NCBI GenBank assembly: GCA_002701385.1
Contig: NZVD01000056.1
Location: forward strand, 67,305-100,832
Origin: Rhodopirellula sp.
Lineage (GTDB): Bacteria > Planctomycetota > Planctomycetia > Pirellulales > Pirellulaceae
DNA: 33,528 bases
Reading direction: 5' to 3'
Below, one piece after another: positions 25,984-32,917 of the stretch (its first letter is position 1; each line of letters begins with the position of its first letter). Position numbers and translations under genes: made by a program. Below the pieces are notes generated by a model. That model saw nothing but the letters and a program-made list of their open reading frames with translations, was not told the origin of the DNA and did not search any database.

Positions 25984-28900
25984 TTAGTTTTGCCGCAAGG
26001 CTTTCAAATATTGCGTTGCAATCTTCTGTTCACTTTCGTGAATTTCCCCATCAACTTCAGACAACTGCGTAATGAATTGCGTCAATTGGACAACCACATC
26101 TTTACTAAATGTATTTGGCAGGCTCTTAATGACTTCCTCAACAATCTCTTCAAGACCCGATTCTTTAATCCGGTCGAGTGCCGAATCGGCTGCCTGACGA
26201 ACCTGTTTTCGGTTAGCCAAAGGTGTGTTGGCAATGATAAATTCTACAATGGAATCGAATTCCTCTGATTTAATCTCACCGTCGGCTGAAACCAGACTGA
26301 TCAAAGTCAGCATCAATATTTGATGCTGACTCGACAAAGACATCTCTTCCGGCTCTGGAAGTTTATCAGCCTGCTCCTTAGACGCCGTCGCTCCATCCAC
26401 AACTCCCCCGCCTAATGCATCTCGGAACTTGGCAATCATCGCCTCTTCAGCGCTTGTAATTTCCCCATCCGCTTCAGCCGTGCGATTCATAACAGTTATC
26501 AACGCACTGGCTTCTTCACTACCACTAAGACTCTCAAGACGCTTGCTGATTTCAATCACAGCCTGTTGCAATCCGACCTCGGAAATCCAAGCACTTATCT
26601 TTTTCCGGAGATCTTTGAGCTGCTTCCGATCACTGACCCCAGTAAGTGAAGACGCATTTTTATAAAAACGCTTAAATTCGTCGTTGGAAACTTTATTATC
26701 TTCGCAAAGCAGGCAGAACAAGGCTGCCATAAGCAACTCGGCAGAACTCGTTGTAGCCAGAAAACCATCATCTAGATCAGGTTGCTGCGTAGTTTCAGTT
26801 TCCCGATTCAACAAGGCATTGACGTCAACCACCTGGCCTTCCTGCTGATGATCCAGCTGAAAGAAACCAGCAGGTTCCATTCCCATCAATCGTGCCAGCA
26901 AAACATCCGGAAACGTTCGAATCCTAATATTGTGAGTTCCTGTTACAGCGTTGAACCCTGAACGTGCAAACTGCAACTGGTTTTCCACCTCAACAATTCT
27001 ATTCCCCAGATCCATAACAAGCTTATCCGTCCTAATCGAAGGATAAGCTTCAAGCAACACCTTAAACCGGTCAAGCAAGCCTCCCACTCGATCGGTCGTC
27101 GCGGCATCACCTGTTATCCCATGACGCAAGTGCGCTATGCTTGTCTGAACATCTTTCTCAAACGACAAGGCTGTTTTCATGACCTTTACCAGATTAGGAA
27201 TTAGATCTGCTCGTCGCTTTAAGGACACATTGAGATTCGCCCTAGCTCTGGAGAGCCAAGCCTTCATGAATATCAGATCATTGAAGATAAATGCAACATT
27301 GAGCACCAGTAGGAACAGGACCGCAAACAAAGCACCTGCAAAATACCCAAAGGGATCAAACGATGCTCCTCCGTAAAGAATAAATACTGCGCTAGCACAG
27401 GATGCTATCCCAATTCCCAGATAAGTAAGGCCGGTTCGGGCATACTTCAACAATACGGATTTTTCGTCCTGGTCACTAATGACAAAATGTCTTTCCTTAG
27501 AACTATGCTCTATCGTAAGCGTAGTATCATGAAGAGAATCTAAAACTGCCGGCCCCAAAATATAAAGCTGCTGCCCCGGTTTCAAAGTCCATTCGCTATA
27601 TCGCAAATTACCGGTGCGTTCGTAATAAGTTCGGGAAGCATCGACCTCGGCTTTTTTGGCATTCACTACGATTTGGCCGGTCTCGTCTTTGAGGAAGAAA
27701 TCTGCCAATGCAACTCCAGACTCAACTGTCTCCCACCTATATTTATCTTTATCTGTTTTGACTCGCCGTTCTTTGAGATAACGACAATAAACCACCGAAA
27801 CTCCACTGTATCTGGCAGAAACAAGTTTATCCTTTTTGAGGATCGTTCCCTCTACCTCCGTAAGCCCCGGAACCACTCCTTTAACTGGTGACGTGGGAAT
27901 ATTCTCAATCATTCTCTTTGTTCCTAGCTTTCGGTATCCCATAAAGCCACATAGCAAAGTCCCTACAGTCCCAGCAATAGTTAAATAGAAAACATAATCC
28001 ATCTGAAGTATGGAATCTGTACGTTTCCGTTGCGGGAAGGCAGTAAGTAGCGATTGTTCATCCGAAGCCAGTTCTAATCCATCTATCGGATCATAGCCTC
28101 CCAATAGCCTATGCAACATATTTGTCGGGCGGGTCCTATAGGCTTCGTAAAGCTCCAACGCCACATTCGTATCCCGTTTCAAAAGTGCCAGACGCGGGTT
28201 TTCGCCTTGCTGCATCTCGGGCAAACTATCTACTACCTGCTTGTAGCGTTGTACTCGTTTAAAGCCGGCGTCCAATTGCGAATTCGTGACAAACATCCAC
28301 TGCAAAAACAATGCGGGAGGCAGGGTTACGAATAGTGCCAAAGAAGCCATCATGATTTGGTGTTGACCTAGCAGGTCAAACAACAATCCAACAAAGAACA
28401 CAAACAGAAAAATGGCCCCCACCATCCAGAACATACTGCTCCAACCAAGCGTGCGGAGAATGGCATCTTCGCCCCGGGTAGAAATTGTGAATTCAGTGGC
28501 TAAAGCGCTGTCCGTGCTAGAAATCTGGTTTTGATCGCTATGATAACCTCCTACGACTGTCACTTTGTCGCGACTCAGGATTGCATACTCGGTCTCACGA
28601 TATCTCCCATATCTGCGATAGCCTGTCCTTTTCACTAAACGTTCCGGCTGTCCTCTACCATTCTCTACGGAGATTTCCCCGGAGGAATCAACAACCCGAA
28701 AATCGACAGCCTTAGTTCTGGAATCGACGGTTGTCCACGATTTGTCGCCGTCTGAATCCTCTACTTCCTTCTCTTTTGTCCAGTCAAAATAAACGCATGG
28801 TTGGCCATTAATCCTAGTCCGCAAGGTGGCATCATCATGTCGAACATTTCCCTCGACCATCGCCAGGCCGTCAATCAATCCCGCGTTATAGGCTAGAGGC

Positions 28901-29058
28901 GTTCTCTGCAATTCCAAAACAGATTGCATTCCGGACATACTGCAACCACGGAATCCTATCGCTAAAAATAGAAACAAAACGCAGCATATTGCATTGAGAG
29001 CAAACGCTGTTTGCTTTTTGCTTTCGGTATTTGCTCGAAACAACATATGTGAAATCAT
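25984..29058 (-). CDS. GIDE-GIDE-LemA-TerB-TerB multidomain membrane protein
   Basis: 1024 residues, apparently intact. Order by inspection: TM helix about 18-36; GIDE-like domain 1 about 60-200 (GLAMVEGNV, AVDFRVVDSSGEISV, ILSRDKVTVVGG); TM about 206-230 and 236-257; a helical soluble stretch 260-345; TM 355-375; GIDE-like domain 2 about 395-510 (GLTEVEGTILKKDKLVSARYSGV, DFFLKDETGQIVV, LKPGQQLYILG); TM about 545-563 and 570-593; LemA domain about 597-735 (VSLKRRADLIPNLVKVM, LLEAYPSIRT, VENQLQFARSGFN); two TerB-like helical domains at 772-885 and 908-1024. The TerB part holds four related acidic loops near 786, 863, 925 and 1002. GIDE is the bacterial relative of MUL1/MULAN ligase ectodomains; no RING is present. 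GAGGAA precedes the ATG closely; Met5 is an alternative start. Function unknown, perhaps envelope stress sensing. Confidence 0.85.
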   Translation of the reverse strand: MISHMLFRANTESKKQTAFALNAICCVLFLFLAIGFRGCSMSGMQSVLELQRTPLAYNAGLIDGLAMVEGNVRHDDATLRTRINGQPCVYFDWTKEKEVEDSDGDKSWTTVDSRTKAVDFRVVDSSGEISVENGRGQPERLVKRTGYRRYGRYRETEYAILSRDKVTVVGGYHSDQNQISSTDSALATEFTISTRGEDAILRTLGWSSMFWMVGAIFLFVFFVGLLFDLLGQHQIMMASLALFVTLPPALFLQWMFVTNSQLDAGFKRVQRYKQVVDSLPEMQQGENPRLALLKRDTNVALELYEAYRTRPTNMLHRLLGGYDPIDGLELASDEQSLLTAFPQRKRTDSILQMDYVFYLTIAGTVGTLLCGFMGYRKLGTKRMIENIPTSPVKGVVPGLTEVEGTILKKDKLVSARYSGVSVVYCRYLKERRVKTDKDKYRWETVESGVALADFFLKDETGQIVVNAKKAEVDASRTYYERTGNLRYSEWTLKPGQQLYILGPAVLDSLHDTTLTIEHSSKERHFVISDQDEKSVLLKYARTGLTYLGIGIASCASAVFILYGGASFDPFGYFAGALFAVLFLLVLNVAFIFNDLIFMKAWLSRARANLNVSLKRRADLIPNLVKVMKTALSFEKDVQTSIAHLRHGITGDAATTDRVGGLLDRFKVLLEAYPSIRTDKLVMDLGNRIVEVENQLQFARSGFNAVTGTHNIRIRTFPDVLLARLMGMEPAGFFQLDHQQEGQVVDVNALLNRETETTQQPDLDDGFLATTSSAELLMAALFCLLCEDNKVSNDEFKRFYKNASSLTGVSDRKQLKDLRKKISAWISEVGLQQAVIEISKRLESLSGSEEASALITVMNRTAEADGEITSAEEAMIAKFRDALGGGVVDGATASKEQADKLPEPEEMSLSSQHQILMLTLISLVSADGEIKSEEFDSIVEFIIANTPLANRKQVRQAADSALDRIKESGLEEIVEEVIKSLPNTFSKDVVVQLTQFITQLSEVDGEIHESEQKIATQYLKALRQN

Positions 29059-29117
29059 TTCCTCGCTTGAACTGTCAGGCTTCCGCAGGTCCGACTAAAT
29101 AAGTGATACCAAAAACG

Positions 29118-29150
29118 AATAAAAAGGGCGCCCCAATTTCGAGGCACCCC
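29118..29150 (-). terminator. Rho-independent terminator-like hairpin upstream of the GIDE-LemA-TerB gene
   Basis: Read on the minus strand, GGGTGCCTC (from 29149) pairs with GGGGCGCCC (to 29126) around a 6-nt GAAATT loop, with two G-U pairs, and is followed by TTTTTATT. The plus-strand reading would have C-A mismatches, so the minus strand is favoured. It sits 60-90 nt before the minus-strand ATG at 29058 with no minus-strand gene upstream, so it may be a leader attenuator or stop transcription entering from the right. Confidence 0.6.
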
Positions 29151-29226
29151 AAAAACGTTTACGGTTTCCTTTGCAAATATGACAAAATAAAGAAATATTA
29201 GAAACTATTGAAGGGAGAATCGGGAA

Positions 29227-30303
29227 ATGCGGATTAACAACTGTCAAATCCTACTGGTTGAAATCAGTCAAACAAAACCACTCGCTCCTTACCGATCTCA
29301 CATTCGAACGAGCGATTGGACAACCAAGGCAATTGTTAGGCTGGAAACTGAGAATGGATTAATTGGTTGGGGAGAACACAATCAGAATTTCCTACCCGAC
29401 ATTGATATGAACGAACAGAACCGGAAAGCATCTGAATTCATTACTGGATGGGATCCGTACGAAGTCGAGCGATATCATTTGGAAAACCCATTTGAACCGC
29501 GACTGCGATGTGGTGTGGAAATGGCGATGTGGGATTTAATCGGGAAAGACAATGGTCAACCGTTATATAAACTACTAGGCGGTAAAGTCCGAGATCGAGT
29601 TGAGCTGGCAGCCTGTATGGGGATCCAAACTTATGAGCGGGCAGGGGAAATGGCTCGCTGGTATGTCGAACAGGGATATACAACTTTAAAGACAAAAGCC
29701 GGAGCAGATGCTGATGAGGACTTTGAAATGGTCCGAGGTGTGCGGGATGCGGTCGGGAGCAAACTGAAACTTCGGATTGACCCCAATCGAGCTTACTCGA
29801 CTGAAGATGCTGCGAATCTAGCCATTCGCCTGGAACCCTTTGAATTAGAATATTTCGAGCAACCAATCATGGCAGAGCCACTAAGTGATGCCAAATGGCT
29901 AAGAGATCAAACCACCACCCCCATTGCGTTGAATGAAAGCGTGGAAGGTCCGGAGAGTGTCATGCAGATCTTTGAGGCTGATGCAGCAGAATTCATCCTG
30001 CCTGATACGCACACTGCCGGCGGAGTATTACCCTGTGTGAAGATTGGACACTTAGCCGAAGCGGCAGGAATTCCGGCCATCATGCACTGCGGGCATGACC
30101 TAGGCCTCAAGACCGCCGCTATGTTACACATCTGCTCAGCATTACCGGCTTACAACATGCCTAATGACTGTACGTATTACGGGCTGAGTGACGACATTCT
30201 TGAGGACTTCATTCCGATCGACCGTGGCACGATGACGGCTCCCGAATTACCAGGCTTGGGAGTCGTGGTGGACGAAGCCAAAGTGCGAAAGTATTCCATT
30301 TAG
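29227..30303 (+). CDS. Enolase-superfamily mandelate racemase/muconate lactonizing-type enzyme
   Basis: A 358-residue cytoplasmic enzyme of the MR/MLE branch of the enolase superfamily. The N-terminal capping domain covers about 1-125 and the barrel about 130-345. The KxK motif (Lys155, Lys157 in LKTKAGAD) and the metal ligands Asp185 (IDPNRAY), Glu211 (YFEQPI) and Glu237 (LNES) are in register. His287 and His290 in MHCGHDLG lie where a second acid/base may sit. These residues fit a sugar-acid dehydratase, muconate cycloisomerase-like or racemase role; the substrate cannot be assigned. AGGGAGA about 10 nt before the ATG is a good ribosome binding site, and an AT-rich stretch (29171-29210) lies upstream. 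Its TAG stop (30301-30303) falls at the very edge of a dispersed repeat. Confidence 0.9.
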   Translation: MRINNCQILLVEISQTKPLAPYRSHIRTSDWTTKAIVRLETENGLIGWGEHNQNFLPDIDMNEQNRKASEFITGWDPYEVERYHLENPFEPRLRCGVEMAMWDLIGKDNGQPLYKLLGGKVRDRVELAACMGIQTYERAGEMARWYVEQGYTTLKTKAGADADEDFEMVRGVRDAVGSKLKLRIDPNRAYSTEDAANLAIRLEPFELEYFEQPIMAEPLSDAKWLRDQTTTPIALNESVEGPESVMQIFEADAAEFILPDTHTAGGVLPCVKIGHLAEAAGIPAIMHCGHDLGLKTAAMLHICSALPAYNMPNDCTYYGLSDDILEDFIPIDRGTMTAPELPGLGVVVDEAKVRKYSI

Positions 30304-30333
30304 AGATCGCTGATTGCTTCGACATCACTTAAG

Positions 30334-30375
30334 CCCAATTGTAAAGACTGACAATTGTTTAACTGTTTAATTGTC
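30334..30375 (+). repeat. Left direct repeat of copy A
   Basis: This 42-bp stretch beginning CCCAATTG and ending TAATTGTC recurs at 30849-30888 with a 2-nt gap and two substitutions. Together the two bracket most of the long repeat copy. Confidence 0.75.
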
Positions 30376-30389
30376 TAGATGTTCCCCTG

Positions 30390-30414
30390 CTTCGGCCGAG
30401 CGGCCTACGCGAAG
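30390..30414 (+). repeat. Palindromic hairpin inside copy A
   Basis: CTTCG at 30390-30394 pairs with CGAAG at 30410-30414, enclosing GGCC-GAGC-GGCC. It lies in the 348 bp that copy B lacks. Confidence 0.4.
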
Positions 30415-30434
30415 AGGAGGGTAGGCAATTTGAT

Positions 30435-30461
30435 CCGACTTCGTCCTGCGGACTACGACGG
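30435..30461 (+). repeat. Left arm of a perfect 27-bp inverted repeat
   Basis: This arm is the exact reverse complement of 30758-30784, about 296 bp away. Only the right arm has a counterpart in the second copy (33441-33466 region). Confidence 0.8.
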
Positions 30462-30757
30462 ACAAGCTCCCTGTTTCTGTGGTAAAACTGATGATCTTAG
30501 CTGTTTCAACTACAGCAGTCGGACGGAGTTTATCCGCCAAAGCCTGAAAGGCAAAGGCGGAACGGACAAGCTCCTTCATACAAAAGCATTGGATCTTTAG
30601 CGAAGCACAAGAACTCAATTTTCGGCCTCTGGATACCAATACTGAAGTCTATAAAAGATGCTGCCCCTGAATACGGAATTAAAGCCTATTCCAACTGGCT
30701 AATTGTTTAACTGTTCACTGTCCAATGGCTAACTGGTTAAATGTAAAAGGAGTTTAC

Positions 30758-30784
30758 CCGTCGTAGTCCGCAGGACGAAGTCGG
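30758..30784 (-). repeat. Right arm of the 27-bp inverted repeat
   Basis: Exact reverse complement of 30435-30461. The arms could form a long cruciform or stem, or be traces of two oppositely inserted units. Confidence 0.8.
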
Positions 30785-30848
30785 GCCAAGGCTTCAAGAA
30801 TTCTCTGCGGAGGCGGCGCAGCTCGCCGAAGCACATTTAGAAAGTGAT

Positions 30849-30888
30849 CCCAATTGCAGACTGACAATTGTTTAACTGTCTAATTGTC
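30849..30888 (+). repeat. Right direct repeat of copy A
   Basis: A 40-bp near copy of 30334-30375, followed by short tandem units (AATGTCCC, AACTGGTTAA) that run into the 3' end of the dockerin gene. Confidence 0.75.
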
Positions 30889-30911
30889 CCAATGTCCCAA
30901 TGTCCAACTGG

Positions 30912-32309
30912 TTAACTGGTTAAATGTCTAAAGATTCTTCCCAGTGGGCTTTCGGTATCCTCGAGTGAGCTCAGCACACGCTCAGCCGACTCTGGAGTAA
31001 TAAAGCTTGGAAGATTCCCCTCTTCCTTCCATTGCCGTAGGCGATCGATACGCTCCTGAGCCAACTCTTCGGTGCTGGGCATTCCGCCATCGCGATTGAT
31101 GTCAACATGATTTACTGATTCAACTCCGTCACGCGGAATCACTTGTATTTGATAACTGAAGCCGGGCCCCCACATGCGTGTCGAAGCGGCTTTAAGCATT
31201 AGGTTACCGTTAGAATCAAGGGTCGGCTGCATCATAATTTGATTTGGACCAACGACGGTAGCAACAACAACCAAGTTTTCTTCAAAGTCTACTTCCGGGG
31301 CGATGGATGTAGGATTCCAATCGAGCCACATTTCATCAAAAGCATCCTGATCGACGATAAAATCATGACGGCTTTCAATCGTTTGATAATCTCCGTCTTC
31401 TACATAACCGGCGTAAACTTCTAAGACATCTGTAGGGGTGACTTCCGGAGCGTCTTGAAAATCATGGCGTCCGTCACCAAAACGGAAGTCAAACACTTTG
31501 TACTCGCGCAAGGAGCGTATTGCCCCGTTGATTTCATCAGCGTTGATATGCTCCGGCACGATGCCCTGTGCTACTGCTTTGCGCAGTTTACGAACATGTT
31601 CATCCACTTGTTCCTGAGATACTTCGTCGTGCGGGAGATAGTCTTCCCATTTATAGTCACGTTGCCTTTCCTGACGCACTTCGGAGAATTCTGCTCTTAG
31701 CCGTTTGTGTAATCCCAATTCTTTAAGATCTCGTTTTTCGAGATGATTTAGTTCGGGCTCGTGGTTGAGTTTATTGAATTCTTTGATGTAGTGATCTGCC
31801 AAGTCTGCAGCTCGTTGCCTGAAGCTATCCCGTCGTGCCAGCAGTAGGTCTTGGTCATGCCGAGGTGTTTGCAGAAATTCCTCGAGTTGCTCGCGCATGT
31901 CAGCAATTTCATCCGCTTGTTCCTGAACTCTAAGTAGCAGGTTTTGCCCCAGAGATTCGATATCCTCAGGAAGCAGTTCCTGCATCAACTCAACTTCTCC
32001 AGCAAAGGTCTCGACCTGCTCGAAAAGTGCTTCGTTGGTTTGCTCGGTGCCATTAAGTTCATTGATAATCTGAAGGGCATCGATGGCGGATGCTGCGTTA
32101 TCGCCGCTTACATCCAAAAATGCTCCGACCGGTGCGTCAACGTCATATAGTTCTGGGTAATTGAGGTGATTGATTACCTGCAACGCATCGACCTGTGATA
32201 CATGGCTATCAAAATTCACGTCTTGGTAGAGCAGGGGATTCTGAAAAGCAACATCAGCAGCCAGAAGTAAACGATGTTCTAGGGACTCAAGATTCAATCG
32301 TCGATTCAT
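30912..32309 (-). CDS. LEPR-XLL dockerin-bearing secreted protein, possible PrcB-like domain
   Basis: 465 residues. The N-terminus MNRRLNLESLEHRLLLAAD is the LEPR-XLL type export motif. Two dockerin type I calcium loops follow at once (DVNFDSHVSQVDALQVINHLN and DVSGDNAASAIDALQIINELN-like, about 29-90), an unusual N-terminal place for dockerin. A long charged, helical, coiled-coil-prone region spans about 95-290. Residues about 305-400 (HDFIVDQDAFDEMW, VDFEENLVVVATVVG) resemble the PrcB C-terminal family; this is an inference from pattern only. The last five residues (RHLTS) and the TAA stop are encoded by sequence belonging to the adjacent repeat. No Shine-Dalgarno precedes the ATG. Probably exported and calcium-binding; role unknown. 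Confidence 0.75.
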   Translation of the reverse strand: MNRRLNLESLEHRLLLAADVAFQNPLLYQDVNFDSHVSQVDALQVINHLNYPELYDVDAPVGAFLDVSGDNAASAIDALQIINELNGTEQTNEALFEQVETFAGEVELMQELLPEDIESLGQNLLLRVQEQADEIADMREQLEEFLQTPRHDQDLLLARRDSFRQRAADLADHYIKEFNKLNHEPELNHLEKRDLKELGLHKRLRAEFSEVRQERQRDYKWEDYLPHDEVSQEQVDEHVRKLRKAVAQGIVPEHINADEINGAIRSLREYKVFDFRFGDGRHDFQDAPEVTPTDVLEVYAGYVEDGDYQTIESRHDFIVDQDAFDEMWLDWNPTSIAPEVDFEENLVVVATVVGPNQIMMQPTLDSNGNLMLKAASTRMWGPGFSYQIQVIPRDGVESVNHVDINRDGGMPSTEELAQERIDRLRQWKEEGNLPSFITPESAERVLSSLEDTESPLGRIFRHLTS

Positions 32310-32343
32310 TTTTTCTATACCAAAGCTGTGAAACTAGGTTTTT

Positions 32344-32382
32344 GGGCAAGGTTTACTAATAGTACTTAAAATACACTTGCCC
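32344..32382. promoter_or_regulatory. Inverted repeat GGGCAAG/CTTGCCC upstream of the dockerin gene
   Basis: Perfect 7-bp arms at 32344-32350 and 32376-32382 flank 25 bp of AT-rich sequence, 35-75 bp upstream of the dockerin ATG on the minus strand. A candidate operator or leader hairpin. Confidence 0.35.
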
Positions 32383-32398
32383 TACAATCCAATTGTAG
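32382..32398. repeat. Small hairpin CTACAAT-CCA-ATTGTAG
   Basis: Seven-bp arms around a 3-nt loop, directly next to the GGGCAAG/CTTGCCC repeat and 25 bp before the tat promoter. Role unknown; with TTTTGT following on the plus strand it could insulate the two divergent units. Confidence 0.35.
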
Positions 32399-32422
32399 TT
32401 TTGTGAATACGCACCTCCCTAC

Positions 32423-32450
32423 TTGACGCTCCACACGATCAAAATAAAAT
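32423..32450 (+). promoter_or_regulatory. Sigma-70-like promoter for the tat genes
   Basis: TTGACG (32423-32428) and TAAAAT (32445-32450) each match consensus at 5 of 6 positions and are 16 bp apart, the best promoter pair I found in the window. Transcription would start near 32457 and leave a leader of about 155 nt before the tatA ATG at 32614. Confidence 0.55.
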
Positions 32451-32538
32451 AAATACACACTCGAGTACGGTCCTGGCAAACCCAAATCAGGGTGATTGCC
32501 CGCTTTCGCCGCTTGAGACAATGGAGTAATTCGTGGCC

Positions 32539-32563
32539 GTTTTGTGCGCACGAAGCACAAAAC
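32539..32563 (+). promoter_or_regulatory. Perfect 9-bp hairpin in the tatA leader
   Basis: GTTTTGTGC (32539-32547) pairs with GCACAAAAC (32555-32563) around a 7-nt loop GCACGAA. It lies inside the predicted leader, 50 nt before the tatA start. No T-run follows, so it is more likely a translation or stability element than a terminator. Confidence 0.45.
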
Positions 32564-32613
32564 TAAACCAGCTCGAATTAAAGCAATCTATTATTTACGC
32601 GAGGGCGAATCCT

Positions 32614-32832
32614 ATGACCACTTCTTTATTTGCCATTGGCATGCCTGGACTTCCGGAAATGCTTATCATCGGCGGTATCTTTATCCTTTTCTTCGGTGCC
32701 AACAAACTTCCCGGTCTTGCGAAAAGTATCGGCAAGAGTGCCAATGAATTTAAAAAGGGACTCAAAGACGATACCCCAATTGACCCGACCGACGATGATG
32801 ACGATGTCGTAGACGAAGATAGCGAACTGTAA
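32614..32832 (+). CDS. tatA: Sec-independent translocase subunit TatA
   Basis: A 72-residue TatA/TatE-type protein. The short N-terminal hydrophobic helix (about 11-26) with GLPEML and the FFG hinge, then the amphipathic helix (NKLPGLAKSIGKSANEFKKGL) and a very acidic tail (DDDDDVVDED) are all typical. It forms the membrane channel of the Tat pathway that exports folded proteins. I chose the ATG at 32614, preceded by GAGGG at about 9 nt, over an upstream in-frame ATG at 32533 that would add 27 residues lying on the leader hairpin. A second TatA/B-like gene follows after 85 bp; tatC is not in the window. The two DUF1501 proteins here carry Tat signals. Confidence 0.93.
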   Translation: MTTSLFAIGMPGLPEMLIIGGIFILFFGANKLPGLAKSIGKSANEFKKGLKDDTPIDPTDDDDDVVDEDSEL

Positions 32833-32847
32833 TTACAGTCCCCCCCA

Positions 32848-32872
32848 ACCACAGTCGTTAGCGATCTGTGGT
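32848..32872 (+). terminator. Hairpin between the two tat genes
   Basis: ACCACAG (32848-32854) pairs with CTGTGGT (32866-32872); inside, TCG pairs with CGA past one bulged T, leaving a TTAG loop. The sequence after it (GTCCATCTTCTTTACTC) is pyrimidine-rich but lacks a clean T-run, so partial termination or an RNA processing site between the genes is more likely than full termination. Confidence 0.5.
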
Positions 32873-32917
32873 GTCCATCTTCTTTACTCTTTCTGTTTGA
32901 CAGATACGACTGCCATC

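Larger units (their letters stand above)
30304..30926. repeat. Dispersed non-coding repeat, long copy (copy A)
   Basis: This 608-bp intergenic stretch holds no credible gene. Its left part (30308-30367) and right part (30701-30846) are almost identical to the continuous sequence 33338-33528, with one visible mismatch in each part. The 348 bp between them is missing from the second copy. Inside are a 42/40-bp direct repeat (30334-30375, 30849-30888), a perfect 27-bp inverted repeat (30435-30461, 30758-30784) and three copies of the ATTGTTTAACTGT motif. The right end is a run of short degenerate repeats (AATGTCCC, AACTGGTTAA) that enters the dockerin gene. No transposase is encoded; a non-autonomous or recombination-shaped element is likely. 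Confidence 0.85.

Noticed and set aside
30379-30600. 73-codon plus-strand ORF inside the repeat
   Set aside because: It runs across inverted repeats and hairpins, has no recognisable domain and lies mostly in the block missing from the second copy.
30304-30926. Insertion sequence
   Set aside because: No transposase ORF, no terminal inverted repeats at the element ends and no visible target duplication; recorded as a dispersed repeat instead.
30851-30930. CRISPR-like short repeats (AATGTCCC, AACTGGTTAA units)
   Set aside because: Units are short, degenerate and adjacent without unique spacers, and no cas gene is present.
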